In this document: positions 42,671 to 50,728 of the stretch, one piece after another
Numbering within the stretch: position 1 is the stretch's first letter
Layout of the letters: every line of letters begins with the position of its first letter
Assembly: GCA_046350655.1 (NCBI GenBank)
Contig: JAXMAB010000005.1
Span: 434,001 to 498,000 of the forward strand
Reading direction: 5' to 3'
DNA length: 64,000 nt
From: JAEUHO01 sp046350655
Lineage (GTDB): Bacteria; Planctomycetota; PLA2; JAEUHO01
Notes under the pieces: model-generated
What the model was told of the DNA's origin: nothing
Database searches by the model: none
Seen by the model: only the letters and a program-made list of their open reading frames with translations
Position numbers and translations under genes: made by a program

Positions 42671-44164
42671 ATGGCCGTGCCCGCGCTCCGCGTCCGCGCC
42701 GCGAACGACCGCCCCCTCGCCGCGGACGGGCGGTACGTGCTGCTGTGGATGATCGGCGCGCGGCGCACGCGCTGGAGCCACGCGCTCGACCGGGCGATCG
42801 AGCTCGCGCGCGAGGCGGCGAAGCCCCTGCTCGTGTTCGAGGCGCTGCGGTGCGGCCACCGCTGGGCCAGCGCGCGGTTCCACGCGTTCGTGCTCCAGGG
42901 CATGGCCGACAACGCGGAGGCCTGCGCGCGCGCGGGCCTCGCGTACCTCCCGTACGTCGAGCCGAAGCCCGGCGCGGGCCGCGGCCTCCTCGCGGCCCTC
43001 GCCGCGCACGCGGTCGCCGTCGTCACCGACGACGTGCCCGGCTTCTTCCAGCCGCGGATGGTGGCCGCCGCGGCGCGCCGCCTCCGCGTGCGGCTCGAGG
43101 CCGTCGACGGCCACGGCGTGCTGCCGCTCGCCGCCACGCCGAAGCCGTTCCCGACGGCGTACGCGTTCCGCCGGTTCCTCCAGCGCGAGCTGCCCGCGCA
43201 CCTCGCCGCGCCCCCGCGCGCCGAGCCGCTCGCGCGCGCCGCCGACCTCGCCGGCGCGGCGGTCCCGCGCGAGGTGCTCGACCGCTGGCCCCGCGCCGGG
43301 CGCGCGCTGCTCGAGGCCCGCCCCGAGGCGCTCGCCGCGCTCCCCGTGGACGCCACGGTCGGGCCCGTCGCGACGCGCGGCGGCGCCGTCGCCGCGGCGG
43401 CGGCCCTCGAGGCGTTCGTCGCCGCGCGGCTCCCGCGCTACGGCGAGCGCAACGAGCCCGACGCCGACGCCGCGAGCGGGCTCTCGCCGTGGCTGCACTT
43501 CGGCCACGTGTCGAGCCACGAGGTCGTCGCGGCGGTCCTCGCGCACGAGCGCGTGGAGGTCGCCGACCTCGTCCCCGGCGGCGACGGGTCGCGCGAGGGG
43601 TGGTGGCACGCGTCGCCCGCCGCCGAGGGCTTCCTCGACCAGGTGGTCACGTGGCGCGAGCTCGGCGCGGTGACGTGCCACCACCGCCCGGCCGACTTCG
43701 ACCGCTGGGAGGCGCTGCCCGCGTGGGCGCGCGCCACGCTCGGCGAGCACGCCCGCGACCCGCGTCCCGTGACGTACGACCTCGCGACGCTCGAGGCCGC
43801 CCGCACCCACGACGACGTCTGGAACGCGGCCCAACGCGAGCTCGTCCGCACGGGGCGGATGCACAACTACCTGCGCATGCTCTGGGGCAAGAAGGTCCTC
43901 GAGTGGTCACCGACGCCCGAGGTCGCCCTCGAGACGCTGATCCACCTGAACAACAAGTGGGCGCTCGACGGCCGCGACCCGAACTCCTACGCGGGCATCC
44001 TCTGGACGTTCGGCCTCCACGACCGCCCGTGGGCCCCCGAGCGCCCGATCTTCGGCACGATCCGCTACATGAGCAGCGCGAACACGAAGAGGAAGCTCGC
44101 GCTCAAGGCCTACCTCGCGCGCTTCGGCGACGCTCCCGCAGAGGGCGGCCTCGGCTTCAACTGA
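42671..44164 (+). CDS. Deoxyribodipyrimidine photolyase (class II-like)
   Basis: The 497-residue enzyme has the N-terminal antenna-binding Rossmann region (YVLLWMIGARRTRWSHALDRA) and the C-terminal FAD-binding helical domain. The latter has WLHFGHVSSHEVV, QVVTWRELG, NYLRMLWGKKVLEWS and NNKWALDGRDPNSYAGILW, followed by FGLHDRPW and FGTIRYMS. This conserved C-terminal signature is that of class II CPD photolyases, which repair UV pyrimidine dimers using blue light. The ATG at 42671-42673 is preferred. The 3' end overlaps the convergent release-factor-like gene by 8 nt. Confidence 0.92.
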   Translation: MAVPALRVRAANDRPLAADGRYVLLWMIGARRTRWSHALDRAIELAREAAKPLLVFEALRCGHRWASARFHAFVLQGMADNAEACARAGLAYLPYVEPKPGAGRGLLAALAAHAVAVVTDDVPGFFQPRMVAAAARRLRVRLEAVDGHGVLPLAATPKPFPTAYAFRRFLQRELPAHLAAPPRAEPLARAADLAGAAVPREVLDRWPRAGRALLEARPEALAALPVDATVGPVATRGGAVAAAAALEAFVAARLPRYGERNEPDADAASGLSPWLHFGHVSSHEVVAAVLAHERVEVADLVPGGDGSREGWWHASPAAEGFLDQVVTWRELGAVTCHHRPADFDRWEALPAWARATLGEHARDPRPVTYDLATLEAARTHDDVWNAAQRELVRTGRMHNYLRMLWGKKVLEWSPTPEVALETLIHLNNKWALDGRDPNSYAGILWTFGLHDRPWAPERPIFGTIRYMSSANTKRKLALKAYLARFGDAPAEGGLGFN

Positions 44165-44561
44165 CGGCGTCGCCGTCGGCGGGGGCCCCGCCGTCCGCGC
44201 GCCCCGCGTGCCGGCGGCGCGAGCGCGCCTTCCGCTTGCGGACCTTCGCCTGCTCGAGGAGCCGCGCGCTCGTGCCCGGCGACACGCGCACCTCGACCTC
44301 GTCGACGAGTTCGCGCAGCGCGAGGAATCGGTTGAGCGCGTGCGAGCGCTCCCGCGTCCACCGCACCTGCAGCGGCACGTCGAGGTGGACGTAGGCGAGG
44401 CGCACGCCGCTCGACGTCTTGTTGACCTTCTGCCCGCCGGGCCCGCCGCCCTTGGTCGCGGTCTCCTCCACGCGGTCGAGGGCGACGCCGAGCCGCGCGA
44501 TGCGCGCGCGCAGCTCGTCCTTCTTGGCCGGCGTGACCGGCGCGTCGTCGGGGAACCTCAC
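44157..44561 (-). CDS. Class I release-factor-like GGQ protein (ArfB/PrfH type)
   Basis: The 134-residue protein contains TKGGGPGGQKVNKTSSGVRL, the GGQ motif that triggers peptidyl-tRNA hydrolysis on the ribosome. It lacks the codon-recognition domains of RF1/RF2. The C-terminus is basic (RKRKARSRRR), as in ArfB, which rescues stalled ribosomes by inserting its tail in the mRNA channel. The start is GTG. A hairpin from the dispersed repeat lies directly upstream. PrfH-like rescue factor is the alternative. Confidence 0.85.
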   Translation of the reverse strand: MRFPDDAPVTPAKKDELRARIARLGVALDRVEETATKGGGPGGQKVNKTSSGVRLAYVHLDVPLQVRWTRERSHALNRFLALRELVDEVEVRVSPGTSARLLEQAKVRKRKARSRRRHAGRADGGAPADGDAVS

Positions 44562-44562
44562 G

Positions 44563-44590
44563 GCGAGGCCCGCCGCGGGCCGGGCCTCGC
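44563..44590 (-). terminator. Hairpin of inverted dispersed repeats between HMGL-like and GGQ genes
   Basis: GCGAGGCCCG (44563-44572) pairs with CGGGCCTCGC (44581-44590), 8-nt loop. It could end the HMG-CoA-lyase-like transcript. Confidence 0.5.
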
Positions 44591-44607
44591 GTACCGGGCG
44601 CGCGACC

Positions 44608-45591
44608 TCACGCCGAGGCCGGCGACGGCGCCGCCGTGGGCACGTAGGCCTTCGGGTGGTGGTTGACGGGCCCCGAGCGGATCACGTTGGCGCGCAGCGG
44701 GTGGCCGATGACCTCCTCGGCGCGCTTGCCGTTCGCGATCATCTTCGCCACGTCGATCCCCGTCCGCACGCCCGACTCCTCGAGCAGGCAGACGAGGTCC
44801 TCGCTGCACGTGTTGCCCGTGAAGCCGTACTGGTACTTGTTGGCCCCCGTCGCGGGCTGGCCGCCGATGGCGCCGATGGACGTGTCGACGTACGCGAGGC
44901 CCAGCTCGAGCGCGGCGAAGCTGTTGACGATGCCGTTGCCGCGCGTGTCGTGGAAGTGGGCGATGAGCTTCGCCTTCGGCCACTTCGCGAGGATCTCGCC
45001 GATGCGCTCGCGCACGACGATCGGGTTCGCGGCGCCCGTCGTGTCGCCGAGCATGATCGTGTCGGCGCCGTGGTCGAGGTAGAAGCCGACGATGTCGAGC
45101 ACCTTCGCCATGGGCACGTCGCCGTCGATCGGGCAGCCGTAGACGGTGCCCGCGCAGCCGATCGTCTTGATGCCGAGCGCGCTCGCGCGGGCCATGATCG
45201 CGGCGTGCTCGCGCTTCGCCTCGTCGTGCTTCATGCGGAAGTTGACGCTGTTGTGCGCCTCGCTCGACGAGATCATGAGGATGATCTCGTCGCAGCCGTA
45301 GCCCTCCTTCTGGCAGACCTCGAGGCGCTCGAAGCCCTTCATGTTCGGCATCAGCACGACGTAGCTCACGCCCTTCCGGCGCGAGATCCCCTTCATCACC
45401 TCGACGCAGTCCGCGAACTGCGGCAGCAGCTTCGGGTGCGAGAAGCTCGTCACCTCGAGCTTCCGCACGCCCGAGTCGAGGATGCGGTCGATCATCTCGA
45501 TCTTGTCGGCCGTCGGGATCACCTTCGGGATCGACTGCAGGCCGTCGCGGGCCCAGCACTCGCACACCGTCACGGACTTCGGCAACGCCAT
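44608..45591 (-). CDS. HMG-CoA lyase-like (HMGL family) protein
   Basis: The 327 residues start at an ATG with GGAGG about 7 nt upstream. The TIM-barrel features are VTVCECWARDGLQSIPK (the conserved RDG(L/x)Q start), MLGDTTGAANP and IAHFHDTRGNG (metal-binding His-x-His and the D/T loop), then IGGQP and TGNTCSEDLV. This matches hydroxymethylglutaryl-CoA lyase and related LeuA-like aldolases, which cleave HMG-CoA to acetyl-CoA and acetoacetate. The loop Cys near the C-terminus (NTCSED) corresponds to the catalytic Cys of the lyase. A different acyl-CoA substrate is possible. Confidence 0.88.
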   Translation of the reverse strand: MALPKSVTVCECWARDGLQSIPKVIPTADKIEMIDRILDSGVRKLEVTSFSHPKLLPQFADCVEVMKGISRRKGVSYVVLMPNMKGFERLEVCQKEGYGCDEIILMISSSEAHNSVNFRMKHDEAKREHAAIMARASALGIKTIGCAGTVYGCPIDGDVPMAKVLDIVGFYLDHGADTIMLGDTTGAANPIVVRERIGEILAKWPKAKLIAHFHDTRGNGIVNSFAALELGLAYVDTSIGAIGGQPATGANKYQYGFTGNTCSEDLVCLLEESGVRTGIDVAKMIANGKRAEEVIGHPLRANVIRSGPVNHHPKAYVPTAAPSPASA

Positions 45592-45646
45592 GGGACGCCT
45601 CCGTCGCACGGGCGCGCGGGGCGCGCGCCGGGGCCGACGAGCCTAC

Positions 45647-45675
45647 TTGACACGGGTTGCGGGCAGGAGGTCAAT
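45647..45675 (+). promoter_or_regulatory. Sigma-70-like promoter TTGACA-N17-GTCAAT
   Basis: TTGACA at 45647-45652, 17 nt, GTCAAT at 45670-45675, about 45 nt before the ATG at 45722. Confidence 0.4.
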
Positions 45676-45721
45676 GGAGGCCCGCGGACCCCTCGGCCCG
45701 CCTCCTTCCGGGAGGTTATCC

Positions 45722-45955
45722 ATGGCCGGCTCGCCGACCCCCGCACGTCCGTCGTTCGACGCGATCCGCCCCCCGGCGCCGCGCGTCGCGCCCCCGGAGG
45801 TGCACGCGCTGGTCGAACGCGCGCGCTCGCACCCGTTCGGTCTCGAATTCCTGCGCCACGGCGCGCCGAACGCGGTGGCGGCCACCTTCGGCGTACACGC
45901 CTTCGTCGTGGACGCGGCCCGCGATCATCTCGCGACCGCTCCTCCCCCGGCCTAA
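45722..45955 (+). CDS. Small hypothetical protein
   Basis: The 77 residues start at an ATG preceded by GGGAGG at a good distance. The N-terminal third is Pro-rich; the rest (HALVERARSHPFGLEFL, AVAATFGVHAFVVDAARDHL) is helical, with spacing resembling a helix-turn-helix, but no family is recognised. A -35/-10 pair lies upstream. It may be a small regulator; the alternative is a spurious frame. Confidence 0.55.
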   Translation: MAGSPTPARPSFDAIRPPAPRVAPPEVHALVERARSHPFGLEFLRHGAPNAVAATFGVHAFVVDAARDHLATAPPPA

Positions 45956-46018
45956 CGCCCGGGAAGCCTGACGCCCGGGTCGCGGCCCGCCTCCCATCCG
46001 GGTCGCCATCCCTCTCCC

Positions 46019-46040
46019 GGGACCGCGAGGCCCGGCGGCC
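46019..46040 (+). repeat. Dispersed repeat copy, intergenic
   Basis: GGGACCGCGAGGCCCGGCGG with adjoining CC, upstream of ytxJ. Confidence 0.75.
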
Positions 46041-46133
46041 GATCGTGACGAGGTCGCGTCCGGTGGCCGTGCACGGACCCGGTCGAGTCCGTCCCCCGCG
46101 TCGGACGCAGCGCGATCCCCCCCATCGACCGCG

Positions 46134-46139
46134 TACGCT
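46134..46139 (+). promoter_or_regulatory. -10 box TACGCT, leaderless
   Basis: TACGCT ends 6 nt before the ytxJ ATG at 46146. Confidence 0.5.
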
Positions 46140-46145
46140 CGCGCC

Positions 46146-46475
46146 ATGGACCCCCACCCGCTCCGCGACGAGGCCGACCTCGCCGCCCGCGTCGCCGCCG
46201 GACCGTTCCTGCTGTTCAAGCAGTCGTTCCGCTGCCCCGTCTCGATGCGCGCGTTCGATGCGTACCGCGCGTTCGCGGCCGCGCACCCCGAGGTGGCGAC
46301 GGGCTGGCTCGACGTCGTGGAGCAGCGCCCGTTCTCGCAGGCGGTCGCGGCGAGCACCGGCGTGGCGCACGAGTCGCCGCAGGCGCTCTGGTTCCGCGAC
46401 GGTCGCGTGGCCTGGCACGCCTCCCACGGGCGCATCACCGCCGACGCGCTCGCCGCCGCGACCTCCGCCCGCTGA
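46146..46475 (+). CDS. ytxJ: Monothiol bacilliredoxin (YtxJ, DUF2847)
   Basis: The 109-residue thioredoxin-fold protein has FLLFKQSFRCPVSMRAF, in which CPVS is the single-Cys active site (Cys30) of YtxJ. LDVVEQRPFSQAVA, GVAHESPQALWFRDGRVAW and HGRIT match the family almost throughout. YtxJ (BrxC) removes bacillithiol from S-bacillithiolated proteins, so the host probably makes bacillithiol. It is cytoplasmic and has its own short TACGCT promoter. A copy of the dispersed repeat lies 25 nt after the stop codon. Confidence 0.9.
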   Translation: MDPHPLRDEADLAARVAAGPFLLFKQSFRCPVSMRAFDAYRAFAAAHPEVATGWLDVVEQRPFSQAVAASTGVAHESPQALWFRDGRVAWHASHGRITADALAAATSAR

Positions 46476-46499
46476 CGTCCCCGTCGCACTCGTTCCCGC

Positions 46500-46517
46500 G
46501 GGACCGCGAGGCCCGGT
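46500..46517 (+). repeat. Dispersed repeat copy, intergenic
   Basis: Exact 18-mer between ytxJ and the anchored surface-protein gene. Confidence 0.8.
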
Positions 46518-46536
46518 CGCCCACGGCGCGACGCCG

Positions 46537-48203
46537 TCAGGGCAACGCGCGCTCGCGGGCGGTGCCGGCCGCGTCCTTCCAGCGGAGGAGGGCGCGCGGG
46601 CCCGGGACGGGCACGAAGGAGGTCGTCTCGGAGAGCTCGTCGAGCACGTCGCTCCACGCCATCTCCGCCGCGGAGGTCTGCGTCACCAGCGGCCACCGGA
46701 CCCCGTCGGGCGACTCCACCGACACGTCGCGGAACGTCGCGCCCGCGCCGTCCACGCCGAGGTGGAGCGGGACGCCGGCGGAGACCGGGATCGTGAGGTC
46801 GTGCGGGCCCCCCGCCGCGACCTCGACCCCGAGCGCGGCCCCCACCTCGCCGCGCGCCGCGTCGAACACGAAGAGGTCGTAGCGCCCCGGCCGCGCGCGC
46901 GGCAACGTCCAGAGGCGCGCCTCGGCGTCCCACGTCGCGTCGCCCGCGAGGTCGAGTTCGCCCCACGCGCCGCGCGGGTCGCCCGCCGGACGCGCGAGCA
47001 GGGCCGGCGCCTTCGTCGCGGGCGGACGCTCGGTCCACCACGTCGGGCCCGGCGCCCCCGCCACGGGCAGGTGGAGCCTCAGGGACGCGACGACGGGCGC
47101 CGGGCCCGCGCGCAACGCGACGTCGAGCGTCGCCGCGTCGCCGAACTCGCGCAGCTCGACGCGCGCGGGCGCGCTCGCGAGGTACCCGTCGGCCTCAACG
47201 ACGACCGTGTAGACGCCGGGCCGCTGGTTCGGGAACAGCTCGAAGATGCCGGTTCCCTCCGGATTCGTCGTGGAGCCCCCCGTCGGCCCGTCGGCGAGGC
47301 CGGTCGTCGTGACGCGGAATGGCCCCGTCAGCGGCCGCCGCGTCGCCGCGTCCGTCACCCGCACCGCGAGCCTGCACGCCGGCACGACCCGGAACCGCGC
47401 CTCGCCCTCCGCCGCGGGGAGGTCGACCCACGCGGGGTCCGAGACGACGTTCCAGCCCGAGAGCACCACGCTGACCCGCACCGGGCCCGGCAGCCCCGCG
47501 AACAGCGCCCCGCGTCCGTCCTCGCCCGTCTCGAGGATCCCCTGCAGCAACGGCTCGAAGAGCGACGCCGGCGGCCCCTCGCGCGCGCCGCCGACCTGCG
47601 GCGCCGCCGTCACCTCGACGGCCGCGAACGGCACGGGCGTGCGGCCGTCGGCGCCCGCGACCGTGACCGCGATCGCCCCCGCGGGCTCGAGCCGCACCTC
47701 GCGGTCGGCCTCGACGTCCACGGCGTCGCCGTCGATCACCACGATCCGGGACGCCGAATCCCGCACCGCGATCCACGCGCCCTTCGGCGCGAGGGCCGAC
47801 CACGGCACCCGCGCGTCGTCGGCGTCCGGCCTCACGATCGGGCCCGGGACCGCGTCGGCTCCCTTGGCACACCGGACGACGAGCGCGCGCGAGCGCGGCG
47901 CGCCGTCCGGCCCCACGACGACGAGCCCCGGCGGACGCCCGCCCGGACGCAACCACTCGACGCCCGGCGCGCCGTTCGTCGCCTCGCCCGCGGTCGCGCC
48001 CGCGGGCGCGGCGGGCGCGCGGCCGCGCGCGGCGAGCGGCGCGGGGGCCACCGGGCCTTGCGTCCCCGGGAGCACGACCGCCGCCGTCGGGGGCCCGTCG
48101 GCGGCGCGACGGCTCGCGATCCACGCCGCCGCCCCCCGACGAGCAGGGCGAGCAGCACGAGCGCGACGACGAACGCGCGGTCACGACGGGCCAAGCGGAG
48201 CAC
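46537..48203 (-). CDS. Membrane-anchored CarboxypepD_reg-like protein with one frameshift
   Basis: A GTG at 48201-48203 starts VLRLARRDRAFVVALVLLALLVGG, a signal-anchor helix. After a C6 run at 48132-48137 the frame must shift by one base to continue as AAAWIASRRAADG and then VVLPGTQGPVAPAPLA. From there about 510 residues read as beta-rich domains (AIAVTVAGADGRTPVPFAAVEV, RVSVVLSGWN, LAVRVTDAATRRPL, VYTVVVEADGYLAS). No catalytic motif. A single-base assembly deletion is the simplest explanation. The protein is probably surface-exposed. Confidence 0.65.
48050..48067 (-). repeat. Dispersed repeat copy (in surface-protein gene)
   Basis: ACCGGGCCTTGCGTCCCC, read as GTQGPVA. Confidence 0.55.
48132..48137 (-). 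other. Frameshift point (C6 run) in the anchored surface-protein gene
   Basis: Adding one base joins the signal-anchor helix to the downstream frame (LLVGGAAAWIASRR). Confidence 0.65.
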
Positions 48204-48247
48204 CTCCCACGTCCGAACGCCGGCGCGAGAGGGCGTCCTCGCGCCGG

Positions 48248-48739
48248 TCAGGTCGGGTTGGCCAGCCAGCCGTCGGGGCCCTCGCTCGCGAGGAGCGACG
48301 GACGGACGTGCCAGGTCGGCGGTTCGACGGCCGGCGGCCGCAGCAGCTCGCAGAGCGCCTTCGCGGCCGCGCGGTTGTGCGGCAGCAACACGTGGTTGCT
48401 GACGGCGACGAGGAGCGGCGCACGGCCCGAGAGCTCGACGCGCACGAGGTCGCGCACGAGATGCGGGTCGCGCTCGAGGCGCGTGACGGACGACCACGGC
48501 ACGCGCAGGCCGTCGAGGTCGTGCATGTCGTCGGCGGTCTGGCGGACGACCGCGAGGCCGTCCTCGCAGGCGCCGAGGAGGACGATGCGCGGCGGGTGGC
48601 CGAACACCTGCTCCTCCATGGACGGGACGACGGTCGGGCTCGGGCCGGCGTCGACCGTCCACACCTTGAAGGCGAACGGGCGCGGGCCCTCGTAGGGCCG
48701 CAGGAGCATGTCGAGGCGGGACGGGCTCGGGAACGGCAT
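48248..48739 (-). CDS. Hypothetical protein, 163 aa
   Basis: The ATG at 48737-48739 has GGGAGG about 6 nt upstream. The protein reads MPFPSPSRLDMLLRPYEG, VWTVDAGPSPTVVPSMEEQVF, RIVLLGACEDGLAVVRQT and VPWSSVTRLERDPHLVRDLVRVELSG. It is soluble and looks like a PH-like or small beta-barrel fold, but no family is recognised. It is divergent from the DUF1573 gene and sits upstream of the anchored surface protein. Confidence 0.72.
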   Translation of the reverse strand: MPFPSPSRLDMLLRPYEGPRPFAFKVWTVDAGPSPTVVPSMEEQVFGHPPRIVLLGACEDGLAVVRQTADDMHDLDGLRVPWSSVTRLERDPHLVRDLVRVELSGRAPLLVAVSNHVLLPHNRAAAKALCELLRPPAVEPPTWHVRPSLLASEGPDGWLANPT

Positions 48740-48922
48740 CGCAGCCTCCCTTCTCGCGGACCGGCGGCGGCCCCACACCAGCGGCCGACGTCGGGCCCGC
48801 GATGTCCATATTGTCCCTCCGGCGAGGGACGGCGTGCAACCCCGGTGGTCGCGGGAGTCCCGGGTCGAGCGCCCCCCGGGGTCGGTGTCGCGGCGATCCC
48901 TGCGCGCCCGGCGGCCGCTCGC

Positions 48923-48928
48923 TACGCT
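48923..48928 (+). promoter_or_regulatory. -10 box TACGCT near the DUF1573 start
   Basis: TACGCT ends 9 nt before the ATG at 48938. Confidence 0.4.
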
Positions 48929-48937
48929 ACCGGGGCC

Positions 48938-49984
48938 ATGCGGCTCGCCCTGCCCCTTCGCCTCGCAACGATCCTGCTCGCCGTCGGCGCGGCGTCGGCC
49001 CACGCGGCGGACGCGCCCGCCCCGGCGGCCCCCTCCGCGCCGCCCGCCGCGGCCCCCCGGGTCGCCTTCGACCGAGAGGCGCACGACTTCGGGCCGGCCG
49101 GCCAGGAGCAGGAGCTGCGCGCCGACTTCCGCCTCACGAACGCCGGCACCGCGCCGCTGATCGTGAAGAACGTGCGCGCCGACTGCGGTTGCGCCGGCGG
49201 CGCGGTCGACGCGACGGAGCTCGCGCCCGGCGCCACGACGACGATCCGCGTGCTGTTCCGCACGCTCACGATGTCGGGCACGCTGCACAAGCGCATCATG
49301 GTGGACACGAACGACCCCGCGCGCCCGACCGCCGAGCTGAAGCTCAAGGCCGACGTGTTCCAGGGGGTCGTGCTCGCGCCGGCGCGCTTCTTCTTCGGCG
49401 ACGTCGCCGCCGGGTCCACGCCGTCCACGACGATGCGCGTCGTGTACCGCGAGGGGTACGGCACGCCGTTCAAGCTCACGGGCGTCGAGGCGCCGAACCT
49501 CGACATGACCGTCGACACGAAGCCGTGCGACGACGCCGGCTGGCACGGCTACGAGCTCACCGCGGCGTTCAAGTCGCCCGCGAAGGTCGGCACCGTGAGC
49601 GGCGTCGTGATCGTGCGGACCGACGACCCGAGGTTCCCGCGGTTCACGGTGCCGGTGCAGGCGTTCGTGTCGGGGAAGGTCTGGGTGGACCGCCGCAGCA
49701 TCTCGCTCGGCATCGTCCCCGCGGGGCGCGGTCGCGAGACCGCGGTGATCGCCCGCCCGTTCGGCCAGGGCGTCGACCTCGGCACGGTGACCGCGAAGGC
49801 GCGCAAGGGCGTCGTCGAGGTGAAGGCCGTCCCCTCGGGCAAGGAGTGGGTGATCACGATCCGCCTGCCGGAGAACGCCGCGCCGGGGCGCATCGAGGAC
49901 GTGATCGAGATCGCGTCGCAGATCCCCGGCGAACCGCCGGCGGAGGTCCTCGTGGTCGGCAGCGTGACGGAGCCCCCGAAGTGA
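48938..49984 (+). CDS. Secreted DUF1573 (Ig-like) protein
   Basis: The 348 residues start with a signal peptide (LALPLRLATILLAVGAASAHA). The first DUF1573 domain has VAFDREAHDFGPAGQEQELRADFRLTNAG-type sequence and VRADCGCAGG, the conserved double Cys. TGTLHKR-like strands and VMVDTNDPARPTAELKLKA follow. Two more beta-sandwich segments (LAPARFFFGDVAAGST, ISLGIVPAGRGRE) complete the chain. DUF1573 proteins are common in Planctomycetota and Bacteroidota; function unknown, possibly adhesion or scaffolding in the periplasm. The stop overlaps the next gene's GTG. Confidence 0.87.
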   Translation: MRLALPLRLATILLAVGAASAHAADAPAPAAPSAPPAAAPRVAFDREAHDFGPAGQEQELRADFRLTNAGTAPLIVKNVRADCGCAGGAVDATELAPGATTTIRVLFRTLTMSGTLHKRIMVDTNDPARPTAELKLKADVFQGVVLAPARFFFGDVAAGSTPSTTMRVVYREGYGTPFKLTGVEAPNLDMTVDTKPCDDAGWHGYELTAAFKSPAKVGTVSGVVIVRTDDPRFPRFTVPVQAFVSGKVWVDRRSISLGIVPAGRGRETAVIARPFGQGVDLGTVTAKARKGVVEVKAVPSGKEWVITIRLPENAAPGRIEDVIEIASQIPGEPPAEVLVVGSVTEPPK

Positions 49985-50550
49985 ACGACGACCGACGGAC
50001 GGGTGTCCCGGGGGACGCGACCCCCGCCGCGGGGGACGCGAGGCCCGGTGGCCGTTCGCTCCCCGCGCGCCCCGCGGGCGGCCCGCGGCGGCTCTCCGAG
50101 CGCGTCAAGCGCAAGGGCGGCCGCGGCGCGCTCGCGGTGTTCGTGATCGCGAACGTCGCGCTCGGCGCGGCGGCGGCGTGGTGGTTCACGCGCCCCGAGG
50201 AGCAGCGGCAGGCGGCCGTGGACAAGTTTGCGCCCGGCATCGGCGGCCGCGCGACCGCGGCGGGCCTCGCGTTCGGCCTGCTGGTCGTCCTCGCGATCGT
50301 CGTGCTGCCCGGCGCGCGGGCCGCGACCGCGGCGCTCGCGCGGGCGCAGCACTGGTGCCGCACGCGCCCCATGGGCCTGCGCATCCTGCTCTTCCCGTTG
50401 GAGGCCGTCGTGGGCCTCCTCTGGTTCCTGGCGCAGTGCCTCTTCGCGGTGGACGCCATCGCGATCCTCGTGACGGCCGCCGCCTTCCTCCTCTACGTGA
50501 TCCGGATCGCGAAGCCGGAGATGTTCACCTTCCTCCCCGGACCGCGGTAG
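49981..50550 (+). CDS. Small membrane protein coupled to the DUF1573 gene
   Basis: The 189 residues start with a GTG overlapping the upstream stop (GTGA). The basic, Pro-rich N-terminus includes a copy of the dispersed repeat read as GDARPGG. Helices follow at about 47-67 (ALAVFVIANVALGAAAAWWF), 90-110 (AGLAFGLLVVLAIVVLPG) and 135-180 (LLFPLEAVVGLLWFLAQCLF and AIAILVTAAAFLLYVI). No family recognised. Coupling suggests it anchors or exports its partner. Confidence 0.7.
   Translation: MNDDRRTGVPGDATPAAGDARPGGRSLPARPAGGPRRLSERVKRKGGRGALAVFVIANVALGAAAAWWFTRPEEQRQAAVDKFAPGIGGRATAAGLAFGLLVVLAIVVLPGARAATAALARAQHWCRTRPMGLRILLFPLEAVVGLLWFLAQCLFAVDAIAILVTAAAFLLYVIRIAKPEMFTFLPGPR
50033..50053 (+). repeat. 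Dispersed repeat copy (in membrane-protein gene)
   Basis: GGGACGCGAGGCCCGGTGGC with adjoining C, in frame near the N-terminus as GDARPGG. Confidence 0.7.
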
Positions 50551-50712
50551 CCCCCTCCCGCGGCGGGGCGGGACGCGGGGACGGCGGCCGGTCGGGGGAT
50601 CGGCCCGGGGGGGATGGCCGGCGACCCGGGGGGTGGGGCTCCCGCGGGGGGCGACGGGCCCGCGCGCTCGCCGCCGGACGACGGCATCCGCGGCCCCCGG
50701 CGGACCTTCCCG

Positions 50713-50718
50713 TAGACT
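50713..50718 (+). promoter_or_regulatory. -10 box TAGACT upstream of aguB
   Basis: TAGACT ends 10 nt before the ATG at 50729. Confidence 0.4.
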
Positions 50719-50728
50719 CCCCGGCCGC

